Positions 34,305-42,673 of a stretch of DNA of 64,000 nucleotides are shown piece by piece. Source of the DNA: Bog-756 sp035949055 (GTDB lineage: Bacteria > Actinomycetota > Acidimicrobiia > Acidimicrobiales > RAAP-2); the NCBI GenBank assembly GCA_035949055.1, contig DASZIO010000023.1, forward strand, positions 1 to 64,000, written 5' to 3'. The stretch's first letter is position 1, and each line of letters starts with the position of its first letter. The position numbers and the translations under genes were made by a program. A model generated the notes under the pieces. The model was given only the letters and a program-made list of their open reading frames with translations. It did no database searches and was not told the DNA's origin.

Positions 34305-34320
34305 TCGAACATATGTTCGT
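34305..34320. promoter_or_regulatory. LexA (SOS) box upstream of the helicase gene
   Basis: TCGAACATATGTTCGT matches the actinobacterial/Gram-positive LexA box (core GAAC-N4-GTTC; mycobacterial form TCGAAC-N4-GTTCGA) at 15 of the 16 palindromic positions. It lies 20 bases upstream of the GTG start at 34341, a usual position for LexA repression. Confidence 0.75.
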
Positions 34321-34340
34321 GGCTGGGTTAGAGTAGCCGT

Positions 34341-36401
34341 GTGGCATTCACCGCGACGTGCGAGCCCCCGCAATGGGCACGCGGCCTGAACGGCATGCAG
34401 CGAAAGGCCGTCGACCACGAGAACGGCCCGCTGCTGATCGTGGCCGGTGCCGGTACCGGCAAGACGCGGACCCTCGTGAGCCGCCTGGCGCGCCTCCTAG
34501 ACGATGGGGTGGCCCCCGAGAGGATCCTGCTAGTCACGTTCAGTCGCCGGGCGGCTTCGGAATTGATCCGGCGGACGGCGCAGCTGGCGGATCCCGCTTC
34601 AGCACGCCGGGTGGAAGCGGGGACGTTTCACTCTGTCGCCCATCGTTGTCTGCGCCGGTATCGGGCGGCCTTGGGCTTGGCCGAGGGCTTCAGTGTGCTC
34701 GATCCAGGCGACGTCCGCGACCTGATTGGTCTGGTCCGTGCGCCAATCGCCGCCAGTCTCGGCCGCCGATTTCCGCGCGCCGAGACGGTCACTGCGATCT
34801 ATTCCCGCGTCGTCAGTAGTCAGGTGGCACTCGAGGACACGGTGCTGCAGGTGTTCCCCTGGTGCGCGGAAGACGTTGAAGGATTGAGCAGGATCTTCTC
34901 GGCCTATACCAAGCGAAAACGAGCCCAACACCTCCTGGACTTTGAGGACCTGCTGTTGCACTGGCGTGCCGCGGTTCTCGATCGTGATGTCGGCCCCGTG
35001 CTGGCTGCGAGCTTCGATCATGTTCTCGTTGATGAGTATCAGGACACGAGCGTGGTTCAAGCGGACATCCTGCGGGCCCTTCGGTCCCGGGACGCCCGCC
35101 TCACGGTGGTGGGCGACGACGCACAGGCCATCTACTCGTTTCGCGCAGCCACCGTTCGCAATATCTTGGACTTCACCGTCGACTTTCCTGGGGCTTCGAC
35201 GATCACCCTGGAGCAGAATTATCGTTCGACCGGTCCGATTCTCGACCTGGCCAACGCAGTGGTGGCTGATTCAGGGGAGGGCTATCGAAAGCAACTTTGG
35301 ACCGAAGACTCAAGCGGGGTGCGTCCCGTGTTGGCGACGTGCCCGGATCAGCAGAGCCAGGCGGAGGCGGTATGCCAAACCATCCTCGAACACCACGAGT
35401 CGGGGATCACCCTGCAAGATCAGGTCGTGCTGTTCCGCACCTCCCACCATAGCGATCTGCTCGAGGTGGAGCTCGGACGGCGCAACATTCCGTACGTCAA
35501 GTTCGGCGGGCTCCGTTTCTTAGAGGCGGCCCATGTCCGCGACTTGCTCGCTGCTCTGCGGGTCATTGTCAATCCCTGGGACGAGCTGGCATGGATGCGG
35601 ATGTTTCAAATGGCCGATGGAGTTGGCCCAGCCTCAGCGAATCGGATCGTCGAAGCCCTCGGCGTGCGAAATCCCGAACGGGGCGGCTCGGATCCTCTGG
35701 TCGCGTTCTGTGCGAATCCGACCTCAGAAAGAATTCCACGCCGATCCGTGGAGGATCTGAATCAGATTGCTACTGGACTTGGTATATGCAGCGCCGCAGA
35801 GCTTCCCCCAGGAGCACAAGTGGAGGCGCTGCGCCACACGCTCGAGCCGATGATCCGACGCCGGTATGACCATCCCGAGCCGCGCCTGGCCGATCTCGAT
35901 GTGCTCGCCGCTCTGGCATCGGGCTATGTCAACAGCGAGGGCTTCATTGCGGACCTTACGCTGGACCCGCCTTCTTCGACCGGTGACCTGGCCGGAAAGC
36001 CGACCTTGGATGAGGATTGGCTCACGCTTTCGACAGTGCACTCCGCCAAGGGTGGGGAGTGGGCGGTCGTCCACCTGATCCATGCGGCGGACGGAGCGTT
36101 TCCGTCCGATATGGCCACCGGAGACGCAGAGAGCGTGGACGAGGAACGACGTCTCTTCTACGTGGCATTGACGCGTGCTCGGAGGCACCTGCACATTTAC
36201 GCGCCGTTGCGCTACCACCACGGAGAACCGTTTGGCCGGACTGACAGGCACAGTTATGCCCAACGGAGTCGCTTTCTTCCACCAAGCGTCGATCGCCTTT
36301 TGGATCATCGAGCGATACGGAGCGCAGTCGACCTAACCGTCCCGGTTGCGGCCATTCCCGTCTCCAGTGCCGTTGACACCGAACTCCGTGGGCTTTGGTA
36401 G
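34341..36401 (+). CDS. UvrD/PcrA-like superfamily 1A DNA helicase
   Basis: A 686-residue helicase starting at GTG 34341. Motifs in order: LNGMQRKAV (Q motif), GAGTGKT (36-42, Walker A), TFSRRAASELIRR (Ia), TFHSVAHRCLRRYR, VDEYQDT (II), VVGDDAQAIYSFRAA (III), LEQNYRST (IV), TVHSAKGGEWAVVHLIHAADGAFP (V) and EERRLFYVALTRARRHLHIYAP (VI). It translocates 3' to 5' on single-stranded DNA in repair or anti-recombination. It is shorter than housekeeping UvrD and so probably a second, inducible helicase. A LexA box upstream supports SOS control. Confidence 0.94.
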   Translation: MAFTATCEPPQWARGLNGMQRKAVDHENGPLLIVAGAGTGKTRTLVSRLARLLDDGVAPERILLVTFSRRAASELIRRTAQLADPASARRVEAGTFHSVAHRCLRRYRAALGLAEGFSVLDPGDVRDLIGLVRAPIAASLGRRFPRAETVTAIYSRVVSSQVALEDTVLQVFPWCAEDVEGLSRIFSAYTKRKRAQHLLDFEDLLLHWRAAVLDRDVGPVLAASFDHVLVDEYQDTSVVQADILRALRSRDARLTVVGDDAQAIYSFRAATVRNILDFTVDFPGASTITLEQNYRSTGPILDLANAVVADSGEGYRKQLWTEDSSGVRPVLATCPDQQSQAEAVCQTILEHHESGITLQDQVVLFRTSHHSDLLEVELGRRNIPYVKFGGLRFLEAAHVRDLLAALRVIVNPWDELAWMRMFQMADGVGPASANRIVEALGVRNPERGGSDPLVAFCANPTSERIPRRSVEDLNQIATGLGICSAAELPPGAQVEALRHTLEPMIRRRYDHPEPRLADLDVLAALASGYVNSEGFIADLTLDPPSSTGDLAGKPTLDEDWLTLSTVHSAKGGEWAVVHLIHAADGAFPSDMATGDAESVDEERRLFYVALTRARRHLHIYAPLRYHHGEPFGRTDRHSYAQRSRFLPPSVDRLLDHRAIRSAVDLTVPVAAIPVSSAVDTELRGLW

Positions 36402-36484
36402 GCCAAGTGAGCGACTGGGAGATGAGGACCCCTGATCGGAGCTCGGGATCGTGAGGTTGGATCTTGAGCATCGCCGTGAGGCCG

Positions 36485-37294
36485 TCAACCGCTGGGAATC
36501 TGAACCTCGAATGCCGGGACGGGATCCGGGAACCCCTTGAGGTCGAAAGCACCCATGGAGTTGAACTCGAATCGTTTGCCCATGCACAGGTCCCGGGCCG
36601 CACTCGATACGGCAATGCCGCCACGCGGGGCGATCGCGCACAGTCGGGCCGACAACTGAACCACCGCGCCGAAGAGATCGCCAAGCTCGGTAACCGGCTC
36701 GCCCACGCTGATGCCGATGCGGACATCAATGGGTCGCACAGCCTCCTCGTTCCGCTGTCGCAGCGAACGTTGGATATCGATTCCGTACTCGATGGCGGCC
36801 GACACTGAGGTGAACGAAGCCATAAGCCCGTCGCCCGTGTGCTTCACTTCGTGTCCACCCCGCGTGGACAGAGCCCCCCGCACGACATCGTCATGCTCGT
36901 GCAGGACGGTCATGAACCCTTCATCGCCGAGCTCTTGAGTCTGACGTGTGGAATCGCAGAGGTCGGTGAAGACGATGGCCCGGACGGCGGAGTCGACGTA
37001 GGCCTCTCCTGGGGGGTGCTGGGGGAGGGGGCCGAGGAACGCACTGACCGGCCCTTCACCGACCTCGATGATCCTGTCAGCCACTAGGCCGTGGGCTTCT
37101 CTGTGCACCGCCTCGAGGGACTCGCGGTCGGGTCCCTCGGCCAGGCAAAAGACTGCCCCTTGGTCTTCGTCGAACCAATATGTGACGTAGCGGACTCCGT
37201 ACTTGTCCTGGACAGTGAGGTCGAGCTCGTGCGCGGCCGCGATCGCTGAAGCGGTTGCCTCCGGGGCATCGTGTCGATCTAGAAAGAGGGCCAT
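36485..37294 (-). CDS. DUF4242 (SCO4226-like) domain fused to class III nucleotide cyclase
   Basis: A 269-residue cytosolic protein. Residues 1-85 are a DUF4242 domain (FLDRHDAPEATASAIAAAHELDLTVQDKYGVRYVTYWFDEDQGAVFCLAEGP and REAHGLVADRIIEVGEG), related to the small nickel-binding protein SCO4226. Residues about 105-265 are a class III cyclase: IVFTDLCDSTRQTQELGDEGF with the first metal Asp, KHTGDGLMASF with the second, and VVQLSARLCAIA where the usual Asn is Gln while the Arg is kept. It could link metal or small-molecule sensing to cAMP/cGMP. The TetR gene lies 86 bases upstream of its start region, same strand. Confidence 0.9.
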   Translation of the reverse strand: MALFLDRHDAPEATASAIAAAHELDLTVQDKYGVRYVTYWFDEDQGAVFCLAEGPDRESLEAVHREAHGLVADRIIEVGEGPVSAFLGPLPQHPPGEAYVDSAVRAIVFTDLCDSTRQTQELGDEGFMTVLHEHDDVVRGALSTRGGHEVKHTGDGLMASFTSVSAAIEYGIDIQRSLRQRNEEAVRPIDVRIGISVGEPVTELGDLFGAVVQLSARLCAIAPRGGIAVSSAARDLCMGKRFEFNSMGAFDLKGFPDPVPAFEVQIPSG

Positions 37295-37380
37295 GTCAGC
37301 CTTCCCGTGGCGGCGGGGTGTCCGAGCGCTGTCCGGCGGCGAGCGGGTCGGCCAGCGCCACAGCCGTGGTCATCTGCTTC

Positions 37381-38016
37381 TCACCCCTCGTTGCTCGCGC
37401 AGCCAGCCGCGAGGCCCGTGAGGAGCGTCTCCACCAGCGTTCGCACTTCGTCACGGGCGGCGCCCTGGTCGTCTGCGTCAGCTACGAATAAGCACCCTTC
37501 GTTCAACGCGCCCATGACCATCAATGCGAGCGGGCGGAGGGGAGCGGTGCGGATCTTCTTGAGGCGCATTGCCCTGCGCAACACGCCACGCAGTGGCACC
37601 GCTCCGTATCGGGCCTCGACGTCACGTACCGTGTCCCAGCCCAAGACCGCCCTCGCGTCACGCATGACGATCCTCTGTACCACAGGGTCGAGGTTGGCGT
37701 CGATCCACAGTTCGCACCCCTGCACGAGGGCTTCCCACGGGTCCGGCCGGAGGAACTCGGCGACCACTTGGTCGGAGACCTCGCGCTGGACCTCCTCGTA
37801 GACCGCGGCGAACAGATCCTCTTTGCCCTGGAAGTGGTGGTACAGGGCTCCCTTGGTCACCTTGGCATCGGCCACGATTTCGTCTAGCGAGGTTGAGGCA
37901 AAGCCGTGCTCGGCGAAGAGCCGGCGTGCCGCGTCGACGAGGGCGGCCCGCGTCGACGCGCCCTGCGCCGCCCGTGTCCTCACCGGTGCGCCGCCTCCCT
38001 TGACAACCGTACTCAC
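37381..38016 (-). CDS. TetR family transcriptional regulator
   Basis: A 211-residue regulator starting at GTG 38016: AAQGASTRAALVDAARRLFAEHGFASTSLDEIVADAKVTKGALYHHFQGKEDLFAAVYEEV is a full TetR DNA-binding domain, and the C-terminal WEALVQGCELWIDANLDPVVQRIVMRDARAVLGW belongs to the common TetR_C group. It is divergent from the DUF4242/methyltransferase/flavoprotein operon. Its start codon lies inside that operon's promoter, and two palindromes there make direct repression very likely. Confidence 0.92.
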   Translation of the reverse strand: MSTVVKGGGAPVRTRAAQGASTRAALVDAARRLFAEHGFASTSLDEIVADAKVTKGALYHHFQGKEDLFAAVYEEVQREVSDQVVAEFLRPDPWEALVQGCELWIDANLDPVVQRIVMRDARAVLGWDTVRDVEARYGAVPLRGVLRRAMRLKKIRTAPLRPLALMVMGALNEGCLFVADADDQGAARDEVRTLVETLLTGLAAGCASNEG

Positions 38017-38043
38017 AGTATGGATAATAACACACTGAGAGTA
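38000..38043 (+). promoter_or_regulatory. Promoter of the DUF4242 operon with two TetR-type operators
   Basis: TTGACA (38000-38005) and GATAAT (38023-38028) are exactly 17 bases apart. TACTcacAGTA (38010-38020) is a palindrome inside the spacer; CACTgagAGTA (38033-38043) is a near copy, centred 23 bases on, around the expected start of transcription. Confidence 0.75.
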
Positions 38044-38098
38044 TGTAGTCGAGAAACCTTTGGTATGTCAAAGGGGAGCCCAAGAGAAGGGGGTCGGA

Positions 38099-38371
38099 GT
38101 GCCCAAGTACATGATCGAGCGTGAGCTCCCTGGGGCCGGAGAGCTGAGTGCCGCCGAACTGCAGGCCCTCGCCGGCAAGTCGAACAAGATCATCGCGCAG
38201 CTAGGTCCAGAGATCCGATGGCTGACCAGCTATGTGACCGACGACAAGCTCTACTGCGTCTACGTCGCGCCCGACGAGGACATCCTGCAAGAGCACGCCC
38301 GGTGCGGTGGGTTCCCAGCTGACACGATCACCCGCGTGGCCACCGTGATCGACCCGTCCACCGGTGACTGA
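38099..38371 (+). CDS. DUF4242 protein (SCO4226-like)
   Basis: The GTG at 38099 follows an AAGGGGG-like site; 90 residues. PKYMIERELPGAGELSAAELQALAGKSNKIIAQLGPEIRWLTSYVTDDKLYCVYVAPDEDILQEHARCGGFPAD is the whole DUF4242 family sequence. The structurally known relative SCO4226 binds nickel; a physiological role has not been settled. It is the first gene of an operon with a methyltransferase and a flavoprotein, controlled by the divergent TetR. The same domain also sits fused to a cyclase 1 kb away. Confidence 0.9.
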   Translation: MPKYMIERELPGAGELSAAELQALAGKSNKIIAQLGPEIRWLTSYVTDDKLYCVYVAPDEDILQEHARCGGFPADTITRVATVIDPSTGD

Positions 38372-38461
38372 CTCCGGCGACGGGGCGCTCGACGCGGCCC
38401 GGAGCACCACCACCACCACTGCTTCGCCGATCCGGCCTGAATACGACCAGGAGGTTATCCG

Positions 38462-39541
38462 ATGACAACAATGAACGAGTCGGCCACCGTCGACACCGAC
38501 AAGCTCATGGCCTTCGTATTCAAGGCGGTCGACGAAGTCGGCGCCACCCTCAATTCCGCCCTCGTTGTCCTCGGGGACAAGCTTGGCCTCTACCGGGCAA
38601 TGGCTGGAGCGGGCCCGCTCACCTCGGACGAGTTGGCGAAGCGGACCGGTACGGCCGAGCGCTATGTCCGGGAGTGGCTCAACGCCCAGGCCGCCGGCGG
38701 CTATGTCGAGTACAGCCCGGTGACCGGGCGCTACGTGCTGCCGGCCGAGCAGACCGTGGCTCTCACCGACTCATCGAGCCCGGCCTTTCTTCCCGGCTTC
38801 TTCCAGATCGCCATCGGCTCGGTGATCGACTCGCCCCGGATAGCAGAGGTGGCGCGCACCGGTGACGGGATCGGGTGGCACGACCACGTCGACGATGTTC
38901 ACGAGGGTTGCGAGCGGTTCTTCCGGCCCGGTTACAACGCGCACCTGGTGACCGAGTGGCTACCTGCACTCGAAGGCGTGGTGGACAAGCTCGAGGCTGG
39001 CGCAACGGTGGCCGATGTCGGTTGCGGTCATGGGGCATCGACGCTGCTGATGGCCGAGGCCTTTCCGGTCTCGATCTTCCTCGGCACCGACTACCACGCC
39101 GGGTCGATCGACACCGCCCGCCGAAGAGCTCGGGAGGCCGGTGTGGCTGAGCGCGTGAGTTTCGAGCGGGCTCCCGCATCGTCGTTTCCCGGCCGAGACT
39201 ACGACCTGGTCACGATGTTCGATTGTCTGCATGACATGGGTGACCCTGCCGGGGCCGCCGCACACGTTCGGGAGGCGTTGGCCGACGGAGGCACGTGGAT
39301 GATCGTCGAGCCGGCGGCCGGCGACCAGATCGAGGACAACATGAACCCGGTGGGCCGCGCCTACTATGCCTTCTCGACCCTGCTTTGCACCCCGTGCTCG
39401 CTGTCCCAGGAGGTCGGCCTGGCCCTCGGGGCCCAGGCCGGGGAGGCTCGCATCCGGGACATCGTCACCCGCGCCGGGTTCAGCCGGTTCCAGAAGGTGG
39501 CAGCAACACCGTTCAACAGTGTGTTCGAGGCCAGGCCGTAG
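38462..39541 (+). CDS. SAM-dependent methyltransferase with N-terminal winged helix (Rv2258c-like)
   Basis: A 359-residue protein with AGGAGG at 38450. The N-terminal 100 residues form a dimerisation/winged-helix part (ALVVLGDKLGLYRAMAGAGPLTSDELAKRTGTAERYVREWLNAQAAGGYVEY). The Rossmann part has motif I VADVGCGHGASTLLMAEAFP (about residue 182), then GTDYHAGSIDTARRRAREAG, YDLVTMFDCLHDMGDPAGAAAHVREALADGGTWMIVEP and a closing GFSRFQKVAATPFNSVFEARP. This matches the actinobacterial family that includes mycobacterial Rv2258c, whose substrates are unknown. It lies 20 bases before the flavoprotein gene. Confidence 0.92.
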   Translation: MTTMNESATVDTDKLMAFVFKAVDEVGATLNSALVVLGDKLGLYRAMAGAGPLTSDELAKRTGTAERYVREWLNAQAAGGYVEYSPVTGRYVLPAEQTVALTDSSSPAFLPGFFQIAIGSVIDSPRIAEVARTGDGIGWHDHVDDVHEGCERFFRPGYNAHLVTEWLPALEGVVDKLEAGATVADVGCGHGASTLLMAEAFPVSIFLGTDYHAGSIDTARRRAREAGVAERVSFERAPASSFPGRDYDLVTMFDCLHDMGDPAGAAAHVREALADGGTWMIVEPAAGDQIEDNMNPVGRAYYAFSTLLCTPCSLSQEVGLALGAQAGEARIRDIVTRAGFSRFQKVAATPFNSVFEARP

Positions 39542-39560
39542 CTCCAATGGGTACGAGCCC

Positions 39561-41012
39561 ATGACGGGTAACGGAGCATTCGAGGCCGACTACGTCGTCG
39601 TCGGGGGCGGTGCCGTCGGCATGAGCTTCGCCGACGTCATCTTGGCGGAGTCCGATGCCACGGTGATTATGGTGGACCGGCGAGCCCATCCGGGTGGGCA
39701 CTGGAATGATGCCTATTCGTTCGTTCGTCTTCACCAACCCTCCCGTTTCTACGGGGTGAACTCGACCGAGCTCGCCAGGGGGAGGAAGGATGAGCGGGGT
39801 CCGAACGCCGGACTGTCTGAGCTCGCTTCGGGCGACGAGATTCGCGCCTACTTCGACCACGTGCTGCGGGACAAGTTCCTACCGTCCGGCCGTTTCACCT
39901 ACTACCCCATGAGTGAGTACACCGAGGATGGTCGGGTGACCTCTCTGCTCACGGGCGCTCAGTCGGCGGTACGAGCCCGCCGGAAGGTCGTGGACGCCCG
40001 CTACATAGGATCAGATGTGCCGTCGACCCAGCCTCCTGCCTATTCCGCCGCGCCGGGCGTCGAGCTCGTCCCGGTCAACGATCTGGCCAGAATCGATCGT
40101 CGCCATCCGGCCTACGTGATCGTCGGGTCGGGAAAGACCGGGGCTGATGCCTGTCTTTGGTTGCTCGGTCTCGGCGTCGACCCGTCAGCGATCGTCTGGA
40201 TACGACCGCGCGACAGTTGGTTCTTCAACAGAGCCAGCTTCCAGGGGAGCCTCCAGACGCTCGGAAGCTTCGCCACCCAGCTCGAGGTGGCTGCGCAGGC
40301 CACGTCCATCGAGGACATCCTTCAGGGGTTCGAGGCGACTGGACAGATGCTACGGATCGACCGGGATCACTGGCCGACCATGTTCCGGGCGGCCACGACG
40401 ACGGTCGGCGAAGTCGAGTTGCTGGGCACGATCACCAACGTCATCCGGCTCGGCCACGTCATCCGCATTGAGCGAGGCGGGTTGGTGCTGGAGCATGGGA
40501 CCGTTCCGACCGAAGACGACTGCCTCTACGTGGATTGCACGGCTCGTGGCATCCCCAATCCCTCACCGGTTCCGATCTTCGGCCAGCAGAGGATCACGTT
40601 GCAGTACGTCGTCTACGGCGGGCTACCGACTTACAGCGCAGCCATCGCCGCGTTCATCGAGCTCGTCTGCGAGGGTGACGACCGCAAGAATGCAATCTGC
40701 CCTCCTCTGCCCATCACCGGGGAGCTCACCGACATCCCGCGCAACCTGATGACCGACCTTCGGGTCCGCGAAGAATGGTTTGGCGACGACCGGATCCGTG
40801 AATGGATGGACGAGGCACGCTTGAACCCGACGGCCGGGGCCGCGAGCGTGGAGTCCGGTGACCCGGAGAAGCAAGCGGTTCTGGGGCGTCTTCTCGCCGC
40901 GATGGGCCCAGCTCGATCGAACCTGGAGCGGATCGTCGCCCACGCACCGCCAGCATCGGCCGGTTCGGGGCCGGAGCCCATCAGCACCGCGTCGCGAGCA
41001 TCCCACTTGTAG
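39561..41012 (+). CDS. FAD-dependent NAD(P)-binding flavoprotein (monooxygenase-like)
   Basis: The ATG at 39561 gives 483 residues. ADYVVVGGGAVGMSFADVILAESDATVIMVDRRAHPGGHWNDAYSFVRLHQPSRFYG holds the FAD-binding GxGxxG and the GGHW motif that parallels GGTW of flavin-containing monooxygenases. AYVIVGSGKTGADACLWLLGLG is a second Rossmann motif for NAD(P). No FxGxxxHxxxW BVMO fingerprint is present, so this is a different subgroup. WIRPRDSWFFNRASFQG and CTARGIPNPSPVPIFGQQRITLQYV look conserved. Reaction unknown; the operon context (methyltransferase, DUF4242) gives no substrate. Confidence 0.88.
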   Translation: MTGNGAFEADYVVVGGGAVGMSFADVILAESDATVIMVDRRAHPGGHWNDAYSFVRLHQPSRFYGVNSTELARGRKDERGPNAGLSELASGDEIRAYFDHVLRDKFLPSGRFTYYPMSEYTEDGRVTSLLTGAQSAVRARRKVVDARYIGSDVPSTQPPAYSAAPGVELVPVNDLARIDRRHPAYVIVGSGKTGADACLWLLGLGVDPSAIVWIRPRDSWFFNRASFQGSLQTLGSFATQLEVAAQATSIEDILQGFEATGQMLRIDRDHWPTMFRAATTTVGEVELLGTITNVIRLGHVIRIERGGLVLEHGTVPTEDDCLYVDCTARGIPNPSPVPIFGQQRITLQYVVYGGLPTYSAAIAAFIELVCEGDDRKNAICPPLPITGELTDIPRNLMTDLRVREEWFGDDRIREWMDEARLNPTAGAASVESGDPEKQAVLGRLLAAMGPARSNLERIVAHAPPASAGSGPEPISTASRASHL

Positions 41013-41080
41013 CCAAGTAGCTGAATATGACATGGCATCGTTGCCGATCCAACTGCGCAGTCGAAGGACGAGACCTCAAT

Positions 41081-42337
41081 TCAGTCGATGGGCGTGAACT
41101 CGAGGTAGAGCCGGTCGTGCCCCCGAAGCATCCACGTGGGCGTGTACTCCCAGTGTCGGGCTCCGGCCGGGCCGTGGTGAGATCCCGAGATGCGGATCTC
41201 CCCCATTCGGTCGAGGATGCGCTGCAGCGAGACGTTGGACTCGGCTCGGGCGAGTGGGGCCCCGGCACAGGTATGGATACCGTGGCCGAAGGCGATGTGC
41301 TGGCGGGCGTTCCTACGGTCGAGACGCAGCTCGTCGGGATCCTCGAACTCACGCGGGTCGCGGTTGGCGCCGCTGGGCAAGACCATGACCGTGCTGCCCG
41401 CAGGGATCTCGGTGTCCCGGACGGTCGTCGGCGTCCGCGACAGACGGAAGGTGCCGTTGATAGGAGGCTCCAGGCGCAGTGTCTCCTCGATGAAGGGGGA
41501 GACGAGGCTGCGGTCGTCGCGGAGCTGCTGCTGGAGGTCGGGGCGCTCACCCAGGGTCTGGAGCGCGGTGCCGAGGAGCCGGGCCGTGGTCTCCTGACCG
41601 GCCGCGAACAGGTTGGAGGCGATCTTCATCACGTCCTCCACCGGAGGCAGCGAGCCATCGGGGAAGGTGGCCGTGGCCAGCCCGGTCATCACGTCGTCCC
41701 GAGGCTCGCGCCGCCGATCCTCGATGTAACCGGTGAACTGCGCATAGAGGTACTCGAGGGGGCTATGGGTCATCTCCAGGGCGTCGTGGTGCATGAGTTT
41801 CTCGAGGAACTCCGGATGGTCCTCCTCCGGTACACCGAGCAGGTCCGCGACGACCAGCATGGTGTAGGGCTGGGCGTACTCACCGATGAACTCGCACTTG
41901 CCCCGGGTGTGGAAGCGGTCGATCTGGTCGTCGGCCAGCCGCTGCAGTGAGCCTTCGCTCTCCTTGAGGCGCTTCGGGGTGATCAGCCGCATCAGGAGCC
42001 CGCGCTGAGCGGTGTGCTTGGGGGGGTCGAAGGTGGGGAGCTGGTCACCGAAGGGGAGGCCGTCGCGGTACGTCTCGATGATCTCGGTGACGTCGTCACC
42101 TTCCAGGGGCACTGGGAACTTGGCGAATGGCCCGATGGCCGAGTTGCAGGCCGAGAAGGTCTCCTGGTCGTGGTAGACCTCGATGGCCTCGTCGTACCCC
42201 GTCACCATGTACACGTCGTGATGCGGCTCTTTGACTACTGGGCACTGCCCACGCAGGTGCTCGAGGTAGGGGTAGGGGTTGTCGATGAGGTCCTTGGTGC
42301 CGAAGAAGTCGATGGAATCGAACTGGTCGTCGCTCAA
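41081..42337 (-). CDS. Cytochrome P450
   Basis: A 418-residue soluble bacterial P450. I-helix IASNLFAAGQETTARLLG, the K-helix ExxR in FIEETLRLEPPINGTFRLSR, and the heme loop IAFGHGIHTCAGAPLARAESNVSL with the axial Cys. Length and motifs are complete. It takes electrons from a ferredoxin; none is adjacent, although one lies at 16.8-17.1 kb. It ends 68 bases from the convergent flavoprotein and lies downstream of the P450-SDR-TetR genes on the same strand, but a 336-base gap with an opposite-strand SDR remnant separates them. Confidence 0.95.
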   Translation of the reverse strand: MSDDQFDSIDFFGTKDLIDNPYPYLEHLRGQCPVVKEPHHDVYMVTGYDEAIEVYHDQETFSACNSAIGPFAKFPVPLEGDDVTEIIETYRDGLPFGDQLPTFDPPKHTAQRGLLMRLITPKRLKESEGSLQRLADDQIDRFHTRGKCEFIGEYAQPYTMLVVADLLGVPEEDHPEFLEKLMHHDALEMTHSPLEYLYAQFTGYIEDRRREPRDDVMTGLATATFPDGSLPPVEDVMKIASNLFAAGQETTARLLGTALQTLGERPDLQQQLRDDRSLVSPFIEETLRLEPPINGTFRLSRTPTTVRDTEIPAGSTVMVLPSGANRDPREFEDPDELRLDRRNARQHIAFGHGIHTCAGAPLARAESNVSLQRILDRMGEIRISGSHHGPAGARHWEYTPTWMLRGHDRLYLEFTPID

Positions 42338-42519
42338 CTGTGCTCCCGGGTGGTCACGGGCGGCTGCTCTGATCGGATCGATACGCCAGTCGAGTGGGTA
42401 CGTCGAGGTCGGCTGCCCGAGGTATGTTCACATCGCGCCGGGCTCGGAGGATACGGCGGGGTAGCGGAGCCGAGGTGATCGTCCGGTGACGGATATCCGA
42501 CAAAAGGAACCGCCGCCCA

Positions 42520-42663
42520 TGGCCGGGAACTCTCCGCGAAGGTTGCCATCGTCACCAGGGTGCGAGCGGGATCGGCCGCCGCCGAGCTGTTCACCGAGGA
42601 AGGCACCAAGCTCGTCGTGGCCGACGTACCGGGCCGGCGGTTGACGGCCCTCGGGTGCCGGCG
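42520..42663 (+). pseudogene. Remnant of a short-chain dehydrogenase N-terminus
   Basis: From 42531 the frame reads LSAKVAIVTRVRAGSAAAELFTEEGTKLVVADVPG, the first 40 residues of an SDR, but the GAGSGIG dinucleotide loop is replaced by RVRAGS and an upstream ATG (42520) is in another frame. It stops at the TGA near 42665. Only the first strand-helix-strand remains. The rest of 42338-42673 shows no gene; it is the upstream region of the P450. Confidence 0.6.
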
Positions 42664-42673
42664 GTGACGGGTG

